This document shows, one piece after another, positions 42,097 through 51,317 of a stretch of 64,000 nt of DNA. The position numbers and the translations under genes were made by a program. The stretch's first letter is position 1, and every line of letters begins with the position of its first letter. The DNA comes from Treponema sp. (lineage in GTDB: Bacteria > Spirochaetota > Spirochaetia > Treponematales > Treponemataceae). The notes under the pieces are model-generated. The model did not search any database, was not told where the DNA came from, and was given only the letters and a program-made list of their open reading frames with translations. The DNA lies in assembly GCA_017484285.1 (NCBI GenBank), contig JAFUTH010000003.1, positions 186,001-250,000 on the forward strand. The letters are read 5' to 3'.

Positions 42097-42131
42097 AAAA
42101 AAACGCTCCGCCAGATTCTGACGGAGCGTTT
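42097..42131 (-). terminator. intrinsic terminator after fcl
   Basis: AAACGCTCCG (42101-42110) and CGGAGCGTTT (42122-42131) form a perfect 10-bp stem, followed on the minus strand by seven T. It ends the gmd-fcl unit. The flanking bases (41987-42096 and 42132-42241) show no gene or further structure that I can support. Confidence 0.92.
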
Positions 42132-42241
42132 GATTTGGGCTGTGGCTCACGCATAACAATTGTACATTTGCCACCGCATATGTAAGAAGATGTTATATTG
42201 AGAGCAATTACATCATCCCACCTTGATGTTTTCTTTGCTTT

Positions 42242-43219
42242 TTATTTTCGCACTTCCCCATGCAAAAAGTCATCATAGGCGATTTTTACACCTTCGCGTA
42301 CATCAACTTTAGCTTTCCAGCCCAACGCACTCAAGCGGGTTACATCGCAAAGTTTTCTTGGCGTACCGTTCGGCTTTGAAGAATCCCATTCCATTTTGCA
42401 TCTTCGCCCGTCCTTGCGAACATCGGCATACACGATGTCTTCCACCGTTTCGGCAAGTTCTTTAATTGTGCACTCGCTGCCGGTTCCGACGTTTACAAAG
42501 TCACCAGTCGGCGTACGCAAGTCGCTTGCATTTTTGTTTTCCATGAGATAGACGACCGCATCAGCAAGGTCACCCGCATACAAGAATTCGCGCAAAGGAG
42601 AGCCATCGCCCCACAGGTGAACAACATCCTCTCCACTTGCTTTTGCCTCGTGGAACTTGCGAATCATCGCAGGGAACACATGACTTCCCTCAAGCTCGTA
42701 GTTGTCGCCCAAGCCATACAGGTTTGTCGGCATGACGGAAAGGAAGTTTGTACCGTGCTGTTTGTTGTACGCAGTACAAAGTTTTATTACGCTGATTTTC
42801 GCAAGCGCGTAGGCATCGTTAGTCGGCTCAAGCGGACCTGTCAGAAGTGACTCTTCCTTAATCGGCTGTTCTGCCATTTTAGGGTAGATACAAGTCGAAC
42901 CGAGGTTCATCAGTTTTTTCACGCCGTTCACACGGGCTGCCTCAACCACATTAAAGCCAATCACCATGTTCTGATAGATGAAATCAGCTGGATACGTGCT
43001 GTTCGCGCCGATGCCACCGACGTGTGCCGCCGCAAGAAAAACATATTCCGGCTTTTCTTGTGCAAAGAACTCATTCACGGCAGCCTGATTAAGCAAATCA
43101 AGTTCCTTGTGAGTTCTTGTAATGATGTTTGTATAGCCTTTTTCTTTCAGGCATCTGACGATTGCGCCACCCACCAGTCCGCGATGACCGGCAACATAGA
43201 TTTTTGAATTCTTTTCCAT
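42242..43219 (-). CDS. fcl: GDP-L-fucose synthase
   Basis: Epimerase-reductase that turns GDP-4-keto-6-deoxy-mannose into GDP-L-fucose. The 325-residue protein is a short-chain dehydrogenase/reductase with the NADP motif VAGHRGLVGGAIVR, the block FLAAAHVGGIGANSTYPADF, catalytic Ser/Cys/Tyr/Lys in LGSTCIYPKMAEQP and YALAKISVIKLC, and the GDP-sugar-binding part DGSPLREFLYAGDLADA. It follows gmd, the enzyme that makes its substrate, after 3 bases. Confidence 0.96.
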   Translation of the reverse strand: MEKNSKIYVAGHRGLVGGAIVRCLKEKGYTNIITRTHKELDLLNQAAVNEFFAQEKPEYVFLAAAHVGGIGANSTYPADFIYQNMVIGFNVVEAARVNGVKKLMNLGSTCIYPKMAEQPIKEESLLTGPLEPTNDAYALAKISVIKLCTAYNKQHGTNFLSVMPTNLYGLGDNYELEGSHVFPAMIRKFHEAKASGEDVVHLWGDGSPLREFLYAGDLADAVVYLMENKNASDLRTPTGDFVNVGTGSECTIKELAETVEDIVYADVRKDGRRCKMEWDSSKPNGTPRKLCDVTRLSALGWKAKVDVREGVKIAYDDFLHGEVRK

Positions 43220-43222
43220 AAA

Positions 43223-44299
43223 TTATCTCTGGTGCAGTGTCTTTTCTGCCTTTACATACTCCATATCGTGCTGCATCATTATGTGCACGAGTTCCGGGAA
43301 GCTTGTCTTAGTCGGATTCCAGCCCAGTACTTTCTTTGCCTTGGTCGGGTCGCCGAGCAAGGTTTCGACTTCCGCAGGGCGGAAGTATTTAGGATCCACT
43401 TCAATCAGCACCTCACCGGTCGCCTTGTTGTAGCCCTTCTCGCTTACGCCCTCGCCCTTAAACTCAATCTCAATTCCGGCTTCCTTAAAGGCGTACTGGC
43501 AGAATTCGCGCACGGAGTGCTGCTCACCAGTTGCGACTACAAAGTCATCCGGCTTGTCCTGCTGCAAAATGAGCCACATGCACTCCACATAGTCGCGTGC
43601 ATATCCCCAGTCACGAAGCGCGTTCAGGTTACCAAGATAAAGTTTCTTCTGCAAGCCCTGCGCGATACGGCTTGCGGCGAGCGTGATTTTTCGCGTTACG
43701 AAGGTCTCACCACGGCGCTCTGACTCATGATTAAAAAGGATGCCGTTTGAACAGAACATCCCGTAAGACTCTCGGTAGTTCTTCATAATCCAGAAACCGT
43801 ACATTTTTGCAACGGCATAAGGGGAGCGCGGATAGAACGGAGTTGTCTCTTTCTGAGGAATCTCCTGTACTAGCCCGAACAGTTCAGACGTAGACGCCTG
43901 ATAGATGCGGCAGGTCTTTTCCATGCCGAGGAAGTGCACTGCCTCCAAAATGCGAAGCACGCCTGTAGCATCACAGTCGGCCGTATATTCAGGGACTTCA
44001 AAAGAGACCTGCACATGGCTCTGCGCGCCGAGGTTGTAGATTTCAGTCGGCTTTATCTCGCGAATAAGGCGGATAAGGCTTTCTGAATCGGTAAGGTCAC
44101 CGTAATGCAGATAAACTTTGCGGTTCTTGTGCATGTCCTCGATGGCATCCTCAAGGTACAGATGCTCGATGCGGCCGGTGTTGAATGATGACGAACGGCG
44201 GATAATGCCGTGCACCTCGTAGCCCTTTTCCAGCAGAAATTCTGCGAGAAAAGAGCCGTCCTGCCCGGTGATACCGGTGATGAGGGCGATGTTTGCCAT
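43223..44299 (-). CDS. gmd: GDP-mannose 4,6-dehydratase
   Basis: Makes GDP-4-keto-6-deoxy-D-mannose, precursor of GDP-L-fucose. The 358-residue protein has the NADP motif [20 protein letters not shown], the block [13 protein letters not shown], the catalytic STSELFG and [10 protein letters not shown] motifs and [16 protein letters not shown], all diagnostic of Gmd. It is the first gene of a two-gene unit with fcl, divergent from the DUF4143 ATPase gene. AGGAG lies before the ATG. Confidence 0.97.
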   Translation of the reverse strand: MANIALITGITGQDGSFLAEFLLEKGYEVHGIIRRSSSFNTGRIEHLYLEDAIEDMHKNRKVYLHYGDLTDSESLIRLIREIKPTEIYNLGAQSHVQVSFEVPEYTADCDATGVLRILEAVHFLGMEKTCRIYQASTSELFGLVQEIPQKETTPFYPRSPYAVAKMYGFWIMKNYRESYGMFCSNGILFNHESERRGETFVTRKITLAASRIAQGLQKKLYLGNLNALRDWGYARDYVECMWLILQQDKPDDFVVATGEQHSVREFCQYAFKEAGIEIEFKGEGVSEKGYNKATGEVLIEVDPKYFRPAEVETLLGDPTKAKKVLGWNPTKTSFPELVHIMMQHDMEYVKAEKTLHQR

Positions 44300-44333
44300 A
44301 TGTAAACTCCTAAAAATTTATTCTTTGAAAAGC

Positions 44334-44381
44334 GGAGATTTAAAGTATCACTTGAAATCTCCACCAAATCTACGGTATATT
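44334..44381. promoter_or_regulatory. divergent promoter region with 8-bp inverted repeat
   Basis: On the plus strand TTGAAA (44352-44357) and TATATT (44376-44381) are 18 bases apart and drive the DUF4143 gene, whose ATG is only 6 bases after the -10 box. GGAGATTT (44334-44341) and AAATCTCC (44355-44362) form an inverted repeat that overlaps this -35 box. The gmd promoter on the other strand may be a GATACT-type -10 in the same space. Confidence 0.5.
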
Positions 44382-44387
44382 AATCAC

Positions 44388-45593
44388 ATGATTACAAGGC
44401 ACATTAGCCAGAAAATAAAAGAACTTGCGGCTCATTATTTTTCCGTATGTCTGTTTGGACCCCGCCAATGCGGCAAGACAACGCTTGCAAAAGAACTGTT
44501 TCCTTCTTATGCGTATGCAAACCTTGAGGACATGGATATTCGTGCTTTGGCAAAAAATGACCCGAAAGAATTTTTTGTGCGATTTCCAGAGCCGGTAATC
44601 ATAGATGAAATTCAACGTGTACCCGAACTTCTAAGTACAGTGCAAGTAAGAATTGACGAAACACACAAAAAAGGTCAGTACATAATTACTGGAAGCCAGC
44701 AGATTCCTCTCAAAAGCACTGTAGCACAGTCCCTTGCAGGCAGGACTGCCATAGTACATATGCAGCCGCTATCAATCGCCGAACTAAAAGAAACAGGCAT
44801 CGAATTACCCCGTGATATACAGCTTATCTCAGGCGGAATGCCTTATTTATATGCGCAAGGCGGTATAAATCCGTTCGAGTACTATAAAAACTATGTCGCA
44901 ACCTATCTTGAACGAGACATTGCGCAGATTGGTGCAGTTCAAGATTTAATGCGCTTCGAAAGTTTTATGCGGCTTCTAGCCGGACGAACTGGGCAACTGG
45001 TAAACAACTCCGCAATCTCAAATGAAATCGGTGTTTCAAGCGTAACCGTCGGCTCATGGCTTTCAATGCTAGAAGCCTCCCATCTTGTTTACATTTTAAG
45101 ACCATGGTTCACAAACAGGACAAGTCAAGTGGTAAAAACACCGAAAGTCTATTTTTGTGACACAGGACTTGCCTCGTACCTTTTGGGAATAGAAACACCA
45201 ACTCAAATGCAGCGTGATCCCCTCTTAGGAAATTTGTTTGAAAATCTTATTGTAACAGAAGCCCTGAAAGCCCGGTTAAACAGCGGAGCTGAACCAAATC
45301 TGTATTTTTTTAGGAACAGTAAAGGTCTTGAAGTCGATTTGCTGTTAAAAAGCGAAAACAAGCTTCGTCTGTTTGAGATAAAAAGTGGCAAAGCCCTGAA
45401 TGATGAATTTTGCAAAAATATGGATAAATTCATAGCATCGTACGATGACTATGTTGATACAACGGAATCAAAGGGTACGGTCATTTACAGCGGTGAGGAC
45501 TATTCGTCTTATAAATGTTTTTCCTATGCAAATTTCCATCATATCGATTCTCTGTTCAAGAATGTACAAAAGCCGTTTAAGCTGGAATTTTAA
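44388..45593 (+). CDS. AAA-family ATPase with DUF4143 domain
   Basis: The protein has 401 residues. The N-terminal P-loop is LFGPRQCGKTTLAKEL, Walker B is EPVIIDEIQRVPELL, sensor YIITGSQQIPL. The C-terminal DUF4143 part includes YLERDIAQIG, LEASHLVYILRPW, KVYFCDTGLASYLLG and a nuclease-like tail (FFRNSKGLEVDLLL, LFEIKSGK) that recalls PD-(D/E)XK endonucleases. The family is very common and its function unknown. It stands alone on the plus strand inside a minus-strand polysaccharide locus and ends 6 bases from the convergent epimerase gene. Probably an inserted gene. The start at 44388 is preferred; the message may be leaderless. Confidence 0.88.
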   Translation: MITRHISQKIKELAAHYFSVCLFGPRQCGKTTLAKELFPSYAYANLEDMDIRALAKNDPKEFFVRFPEPVIIDEIQRVPELLSTVQVRIDETHKKGQYIITGSQQIPLKSTVAQSLAGRTAIVHMQPLSIAELKETGIELPRDIQLISGGMPYLYAQGGINPFEYYKNYVATYLERDIAQIGAVQDLMRFESFMRLLAGRTGQLVNNSAISNEIGVSSVTVGSWLSMLEASHLVYILRPWFTNRTSQVVKTPKVYFCDTGLASYLLGIETPTQMQRDPLLGNLFENLIVTEALKARLNSGAEPNLYFFRNSKGLEVDLLLKSENKLRLFEIKSGKALNDEFCKNMDKFIASYDDYVDTTESKGTVIYSGEDYSSYKCFSYANFHHIDSLFKNVQKPFKLEF

Positions 45594-45599
45594 TTGCAG

Positions 45600-46682
45600 T
45601 TACTCACAGCTAAATGTATGCCCTTCCACCTTGCGCACAAACTCGTAGTCAATAGTGCGTCGCAAGCCCTCTTCCAATGATATAGGAGCAACAAAATCAG
45701 TTTTCTTGATGTTGTTTCCCACAAAGTACGTGTTTTGCGTAAATTTCTTTATTCGGATTGAGCTGATTGCAAATTTTCTCCGTGTAATAAATGCAAGTAA
45801 ATCAAAACAAAGACCACCACAATATGCCAACCAGTATGGGAAATGGAAAAGCTTTGTCTTAGGCTTTCCGAGAGCTTTGTAGCAATCCAAAACAAGATGA
45901 TTCATATCATAAGCTGGTTCATCGCAGTAGTTATACAAATGCTCTCCCGGTTCACTATCATGACTAAGTTCGTACTCGATAAATGCGGCTACATTCTCTA
46001 CATAGTTCATGCTCTTGCGGTTTGTGCCATTGCCTACCATCGGAAACTTGCCGCTGGCAATCTGCCGAAGAAGATTGTACACATTTCCTCGGTTCTGCTC
46101 ACCAAAGATTACGGTCGGGCGGATTATCACTGCACAGTTCGTAGCATCTTTTTTGAGCCATTCACGGTACTTTTCTTCTGAAAGATACTTTGTGCGACCA
46201 TAATCATTAAAGTAATTGATTTCACCAGTTTCATCTGTTCCAACAGGGGCAAATCCGTAGACCGCAACAGAACTTGTAAAAATCACTTTATGAATGCCAA
46301 GTTCTGAACAAGCTGCAAGAATATTCTCATTTCCCTGAACGTTTACATCATCGTACAATGAGTGCGGTGTTACATCATCGCGATGCTCTGCACTAAGGTT
46401 GATTACAACATCACTTCCCTTCAGCACTTCAAGCAAAGATTTCATCGGCATTGCTTTTTTCGCTTCATCATGTTTGCCAGGCGCACTTGCCGCATCAGTT
46501 ATGCTTTCGGGAAAATCATTTGTTTCTCTTGGTGCGTTGCGGACATCACACCGTACCCATAAGTCTGGATATGCAACGCTCTTTCTTTTATCTGCGATTT
46601 TTACGGTATAGCCACTGTCAAGCAAGCGTTTTACAAGGCGGGTTCCTACGAATCCACTACCGCCAATTATTGTTATATTCAT
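45600..46682 (-). CDS. NAD-dependent sugar epimerase/dehydratase with internal insertion
   Basis: The protein has 360 residues, extended SDR family: NAD motif IIGGSGFVGTRLVKRLLDSG, VINLSAEHRDDVTP, catalytic FTSSVAVYG and YGRTKYLSEEKYREW. It resembles nucleotide-sugar epimerases of O-antigen loci; the substrate is unknown. Between DVRN and SLLEVLKGSD there are about 30 residues (from APRETNDFPE to KKAMPM) that related enzymes usually lack, in a Pro/Ala/Asp-rich stretch. It starts 2 bases after the glycosyltransferase gene at 46685 and ends 6 bases from the convergent DUF4143 gene. Confidence 0.82.
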   Translation of the reverse strand: MNITIIGGSGFVGTRLVKRLLDSGYTVKIADKRKSVAYPDLWVRCDVRNAPRETNDFPESITDAASAPGKHDEAKKAMPMKSLLEVLKGSDVVINLSAEHRDDVTPHSLYDDVNVQGNENILAACSELGIHKVIFTSSVAVYGFAPVGTDETGEINYFNDYGRTKYLSEEKYREWLKKDATNCAVIIRPTVIFGEQNRGNVYNLLRQIASGKFPMVGNGTNRKSMNYVENVAAFIEYELSHDSEPGEHLYNYCDEPAYDMNHLVLDCYKALGKPKTKLFHFPYWLAYCGGLCFDLLAFITRRKFAISSIRIKKFTQNTYFVGNNIKKTDFVAPISLEEGLRRTIDYEFVRKVEGHTFSCE

Positions 46683-46684
46683 TG

Positions 46685-47458
46685 TTATTTCTCCATTTTT
46701 ATGAATTTAGCCGTTAAGAACTGCGGAATTTTTCGGATTTTTTTCCAGTAAACAGTGTAAAAAGGTGGCTTCATTCCGTTCGCTTTCCAAGCAATCTTGT
46801 TATCAACCACACCTTGAATACGCGAATTGATTCCGTTGTCACTTGTTCCGCCCGCAGCCATATAGACGAAAGTTTTGTCTACCCAACAGGTAGTCGCATT
46901 TTCTTTTTCCAGAAGACGAAGCATAAACTCATAGTCAGCGTTCACACCGCAGTCAAGACGGTATAGTCCATATTTCAGATAGGCATCCTTCGTCACAAAA
47001 AAAGCTGGATGTGGTGGCATCCACCCATGTTTGAAAGTATGGAATTTTCCGCTTCGCCAGTAGCGATACGGTTGCTCGTTTTTTATATACAAAAGATTTC
47101 CATAAATGGTTTCTGTCTGAGTTCTCTCAAAAGCATCTATAACGGTACTAAGTACATCTTCGGTAGCATATCTGTCATCAGAATTAAGAATACCAATGAT
47201 GTCTCCTGTTGCAGAACGAATACCTTTGTTCATTGCGTCATAGATGCCTTTATCTGACTCAGATTGAATATGATAGGCAATGCCTTTTTGTACAAATTGC
47301 TCACGGTATGATTCCGCAATCTGAACGGTATTGTCCTTAGATGCACCATCGATAATTAGGTATTCAAACAGAGCATTTGTTTGTCTAAGGACGGATTCAA
47401 TAGTCTTGGAAATAGTTTTTTCGCTGTTATAGCAAACAGTAATAATTGAGATTTTCAT
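46685..47458 (-). CDS. GT2-family glycosyltransferase
   Basis: The protein has 257 residues with a GT-A fold: ISIITVCYNSEKTISKTIES, FEYLIIDGASKDNT, and the metal-binding DxD-like site ILNSDDRYA. The block HGWMPPHPAFFV is typical of a subgroup found in O-antigen loci (WbyL/WcaA-like). It transfers one sugar of the repeat unit; donor and linkage cannot be read from sequence. It is followed by an 81-base gap to the next gene upstream, which holds no gene. Confidence 0.88.
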   Translation of the reverse strand: MKISIITVCYNSEKTISKTIESVLRQTNALFEYLIIDGASKDNTVQIAESYREQFVQKGIAYHIQSESDKGIYDAMNKGIRSATGDIIGILNSDDRYATEDVLSTVIDAFERTQTETIYGNLLYIKNEQPYRYWRSGKFHTFKHGWMPPHPAFFVTKDAYLKYGLYRLDCGVNADYEFMLRLLEKENATTCWVDKTFVYMAAGGTSDNGINSRIQGVVDNKIAWKANGMKPPFYTVYWKKIRKIPQFLTAKFIKMEK

Positions 47459-47539
47459 GGCAAACCAATAAATTTATAATTTTAGAATAATTAAAAAGAG
47501 TGTGATTTGATAAAAAAATAAAAAGACTTGTGCAAAAGA

Positions 47540-48244
47540 TTATTTGTGTTTTTTTAGGTTGTATAAAATAATATATCTATCTTTCAATCTAGAGAGTATT
47601 TTTCTTTTGCTTTTTTCACTAGCAATACTTGCATTCTGGCCATGACGCCTATATGCTATTAGTTTTTCCTTAATAAATTCTACTTTATACCCTTTAAAAG
47701 ATGCATAATTGCCAATCCAAATGTCGTGCATTGGTAAATTGTGAGGGAAAGGTAAAATACTAGTCAACAGTTGTTTATTAAAAGCCATGCAGCAGCCTAA
47801 ATAGCCGTTTTTTAATAAATTATACCATTTTCCCTGCTTCGTATTATTAATAGAAAAAAATGATTCATATATAATAGTATTATTGCTATCAATTACATCT
47901 GCATCTGAAACAACCAAATCATATGTCTGTAAATAATTCATACAAATTTGAACCTTGTTTTTTTTCCAGATATCATCTTGATCAGAAAGAAATATAAAAT
48001 CTCCATTAGCGTGTTTTAAAGCATTTTCGAGATTATATATTGGTGATTTAAATTTATTATCAAGAAATAATTGAATAAAAGGATAATCCTCTTTGTATTT
48101 TTTTAAAATATTTTTAGTATCATCTGTAGATGAATCATCAGAGACAATAATCTCATCATTTTGAGATAATTGGGGAATTATAGAATCTAATTGTTGCTTT
48201 AGATACTTTTCTCCATTATAGGTTGGAATACATACAGAGATCAT
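47540..48244 (-). CDS. GT2-family glycosyltransferase (rhamnosyltransferase-like)
   Basis: The protein has 234 residues: ISVCIPTYNGEKYLKQQLDS, IIVSDDSSTDDTKNIL, and FLSDQDDIWKKNKVQ. The SDQDD motif with MHDIWIG further on is characteristic of GT2 enzymes that often add deoxysugars such as rhamnose. Overlaps the Wzy-like gene by 4 bases (ATGA). Confidence 0.86.
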   Translation of the reverse strand: MISVCIPTYNGEKYLKQQLDSIIPQLSQNDEIIVSDDSSTDDTKNILKKYKEDYPFIQLFLDNKFKSPIYNLENALKHANGDFIFLSDQDDIWKKNKVQICMNYLQTYDLVVSDADVIDSNNTIIYESFFSINNTKQGKWYNLLKNGYLGCCMAFNKQLLTSILPFPHNLPMHDIWIGNYASFKGYKVEFIKEKLIAYRRHGQNASIASEKSKRKILSRLKDRYIILYNLKKHK

Positions 48245-49476
48245 TTTATCACCTTTGGATTCATAAATATTTTGGCATCAAAAATACTTAATATAAATGC
48301 AATCCAAAATTGGGGAGAAATTCCCATAAAGTGGAACATATTTGCAAAAATATTTAAAAGTATTAACACAGAAAGATAAATAAACGATAAATAAGAATAA
48401 ACATTTCTTTTACGCTTTAAAATATATACAATCGCAATCAATACAAAACCACCTATAAGAGCATGAAAAATACCAAACCACCCAAAAGAAACATAGGCAT
48501 CAGCTAAATCTGATGCCTGATTAAAATACGGTACAACTAAATCTAATTTGTATTGGTTGGGTGCAGGATTTGCAAAAGCTCTTTTTCCAATCATCGCAGG
48601 AAGGAAATGATTAATTAATTCGTAATAATGATGTCTATCTCCAAAAATCGGTACATTTTCAACAGTAATTGTATTCTGTAAATTTGATAATGGTGTTGTT
48701 ATATAACAATACCCCCATAATAAAACAGAAGGAAGATGAGTACTTTTAAAAGCCTCCGTTGGCTTTGAAATCTGAGCTATATAAGTATCAGCTGTATTTG
48801 CTAAATCAGGCATTGTTGAAGAACGAATCTCCCCAATTCGTCCAAAAACAAGCAGAATTGCTACTGCTCCAATAAACAGTTTTAAGAATATTTTCTTAAA
48901 TACAGAAAACTTATATTGTTTTAAAGATAAACTTATTAAAATACAATAGATTGCATTATACAGAAGAAAAGAGCGTGTAATTATTAGGATACCAGGAAAC
49001 AAGTAGAAAAATACGTAGAATAAGTATTTTTTTCTTTTTGTACAAGCAAATAATAACCAAGCCAGTGAGCAGGATAAGGATGAAAAACAATACCAAATAA
49101 CATGAACAAACGGTAAGCCAAACTCATCATATACAAATGTTCCCTGTAGCAAAAACAGCAGCGGAAATCCTCCAGCAGCGGCACTTTCTAAAAGAAAAAG
49201 AAAAGAACATACTATAACATTTTTTTTCAATAAGCTTTCAATTTTTTTTAAATCCAAAACAAAATTAAAATTTAATATCTTTGTATATTTTACAAATAAA
49301 TAACTTGAAAAAATAAAAAACAATAAAACAATTGTTAAAGAAAAAGATAATGGAACCAATAAATCTGACCAATGGAAAAAATATAAAATTAAAACTAGAG
49401 ACCAAGCACATATAAAAATCAAAAAAGGAGAAATAATTTTTGTATTTATTGATACCTTTATAAAACCTTGATTCAT
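48241..49476 (-). CDS. Wzy-like O-antigen/oligosaccharide repeat-unit polymerase
   Basis: The protein has 411 residues, with about ten to eleven hydrophobic helices and one large loop (about 235-330) between the later helices (NLQNTITVENVPIFGDRHHY). This topology, poor conservation and the place between glycosyltransferases and flippase are the hallmarks of Wzy polymerases, which join undecaprenyl-linked repeat units in the periplasm. Identification rests on topology and context, not on a motif. Overlaps both neighbours by 1 to 4 bases. Confidence 0.75.
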   Translation of the reverse strand: MNQGFIKVSINTKIISPFLIFICAWSLVLILYFFHWSDLLVPLSFSLTIVLLFFIFSSYLFVKYTKILNFNFVLDLKKIESLLKKNVIVCSFLFLLESAAAGGFPLLFLLQGTFVYDEFGLPFVHVIWYCFSSLSCSLAWLLFACTKRKKYLFYVFFYLFPGILIITRSFLLYNAIYCILISLSLKQYKFSVFKKIFLKLFIGAVAILLVFGRIGEIRSSTMPDLANTADTYIAQISKPTEAFKSTHLPSVLLWGYCYITTPLSNLQNTITVENVPIFGDRHHYYELINHFLPAMIGKRAFANPAPNQYKLDLVVPYFNQASDLADAYVSFGWFGIFHALIGGFVLIAIVYILKRKRNVYSYLSFIYLSVLILLNIFANMFHFMGISPQFWIAFILSIFDAKIFMNPKVIK

Positions 49477-50312
49477 TACTTTGTTCCATATTTCAGGCTA
49501 TAAAAAATTATTTTCCATAGATGGTAGAAAGCTTTTGGAGAATTATAGAGTAATTCGTATTTTAGAGAATAATACCTGTAATATAAAACTTCACTTTTCA
49601 TATGATTGATATTTTTTCCATTCGAAAGTGAAGATTCACGAACACGATATAAAACACCTTCTTTATCTAAAAACGCTAAGTGAATTAAGTTTTGAGCCAA
49701 TTTAAAGTAAAATGGACCATCCTCCCACATAGGAATTCTTTCATCAAAAAAATCCATCTCTTCCAAAACACTTCTCCTATAAATAGCAGAAGCAGTTGGC
49801 AAAAGAGGTAAATTGTGCCTTTTAATCCAGTCAAACTGTTGCTTTGCTGATAGAGATAGAAAATCATATCGTTCTACTAAATCAGCTTTCTTTTCAATAT
49901 CATTTCCTAAAAATGCTCTAACCTTTAAAAAAAGAACCCGTTCTTGAGGATTACGATTAAAAAAATCAACACAGTCACTTAAATAAGTTGGTAGTAAAAT
50001 ATCATCAGCACCAATCAGTTTTATAATTTCGCCATTTGCAACTCGACATGCCTGATTACAATTATGTGTTACCCCTTTATTCTTTTCCGAAAAAATAACT
50101 TGGCTATCCTTAAAAAAGGAAGAATTTTGATCCATCCATTCTTCTATGACTTGCCGAGTATTATCAGTAGAACAATCATCGCTTACTATTAATTCAATGT
50201 CTTTATAATCTTGTTTTTTTATGCTATCAAGAGTTTCTATAATTGTATCTGAAGAATTATAAGAAATCACACAGACACTGACCAATGGATTATCTTTAGA
50301 GTTCTTTATCAT
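49476..50312 (-). CDS. GT2-family glycosyltransferase
   Basis: The protein has 278 residues: VSVCVISYNSSDTIIETLDS, ELIVSDDCSTDNTRQVIEEW, and the DxD-like site LIGADDILLPTY. GNDIEKKADLV and IPMWEDGPFYFKLAQ follow, as in EpsE/WcaA-like enzymes. Soluble, probably peripheral at the inner membrane. Stop codon and the next ATG overlap by one base (TAATG). Confidence 0.87.
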   Translation of the reverse strand: MIKNSKDNPLVSVCVISYNSSDTIIETLDSIKKQDYKDIELIVSDDCSTDNTRQVIEEWMDQNSSFFKDSQVIFSEKNKGVTHNCNQACRVANGEIIKLIGADDILLPTYLSDCVDFFNRNPQERVLFLKVRAFLGNDIEKKADLVERYDFLSLSAKQQFDWIKRHNLPLLPTASAIYRRSVLEEMDFFDERIPMWEDGPFYFKLAQNLIHLAFLDKEGVLYRVRESSLSNGKNINHMKSEVLYYRYYSLKYELLYNSPKAFYHLWKIIFYSLKYGTK

Positions 50313-50335
50313 AATTAAATACCTGAAATGATTTA

Positions 50336-51316
50336 TTACAAAATGATTTTGCGTATAACTTTAAACATAAAAGATAAAAAAAATGTATATATTAAAAAAA
50401 AATTCATTTTAATTTTCTCAATTACACTTTCAGTATCATAATCTGAGATTTCTTTTAGAAAATTATTTTCAAGATTTTCACAGTTATTTATATATTTTGC
50501 ATACTTAGCGTTATCTAACAATTTACGTAGTTTAAATACTCTTATTAATGATGATGAAAAACGTGATAAAGTATAAACCTTATTGCACGTATTAATTTTA
50601 TTCAAACAATCTTGAAAAAGCATAATTTCCAATAAAGCCAATTCCAAAGGATCTGAATCATGCATAATGCTTTTATCACGTTGCCTATAGTAGAAAGATG
50701 AGCAATTAATGTATTTCCATGTATGCATTTTTCCAAGCAAAGAATATTCAAGTCCAGTATCATCACAAAATCTATCCAAAAGATTCTTTTTTGCAATTTC
50801 TTTTCTGAATACAAAACTTGAAATGTGATTATATGCACCACTCCAATAAAGGACAGGGCAGAATCTTTTATTAGAAACAAGTTTTTCGGTTTTATCTGGC
50901 CAAATTAATTTATACTTCTGAGCAATTACAGATGAACATTTAGGATGCTTGTTTAATATATCAATTGCGTTAGAAAAAAAGTTTCCATCACAAATGTAAT
51001 CATCGCCAGAAATTACATAGCAATAATTACCTCTTGCTGTTTCTAGGCCTCTTTTTATTACATTAGAAGCCCTAATTGATCCAATAACAGGTTGTATAGC
51101 ATCTCTATCCATTACAAAATATGAAATTATATGCGGATATTTTTTTGCATAATTCTTTATAATCTCTAAAGAATTATCAGATGAACCATCATCACCTACA
51201 ATTATTTCAAAATTATCAACATCTCTAATCGAAAGGCAACTATTTATTGCTTCTGCCAAAAAAGAAGATTCATTATAAGAAACCATAATTATGGAAAGCA
51301 ACATATCTGTTTTCAT
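50336..51316 (-). CDS. GT2-family glycosyltransferase with C-terminal hydrophobic helix
   Basis: The protein has 326 residues: LSIIMVSYNESSFLAEAINS, FEIIVGDDGSSDNSLEI, and VISGDDYICDGNFF as DxD-like site. The C-terminus (FFLIYTFFLSFMFKVI) is a likely membrane anchor. Very AT-rich. The upstream flippase gene ends 1 base away. Confidence 0.87.
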   Translation of the reverse strand: MKTDMLLSIIMVSYNESSFLAEAINSCLSIRDVDNFEIIVGDDGSSDNSLEIIKNYAKKYPHIISYFVMDRDAIQPVIGSIRASNVIKRGLETARGNYCYVISGDDYICDGNFFSNAIDILNKHPKCSSVIAQKYKLIWPDKTEKLVSNKRFCPVLYWSGAYNHISSFVFRKEIAKKNLLDRFCDDTGLEYSLLGKMHTWKYINCSSFYYRQRDKSIMHDSDPLELALLEIMLFQDCLNKINTCNKVYTLSRFSSSLIRVFKLRKLLDNAKYAKYINNCENLENNFLKEISDYDTESVIEKIKMNFFLIYTFFLSFMFKVIRKIIL

Positions 51317-51317
51317 C

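Noticed and set aside
42132..42241. Possible small RNA or riboswitch after fcl
   Set aside because: Only weak complementary words; no promoter, terminator or known riboswitch motif apart from the fcl terminator next to it.
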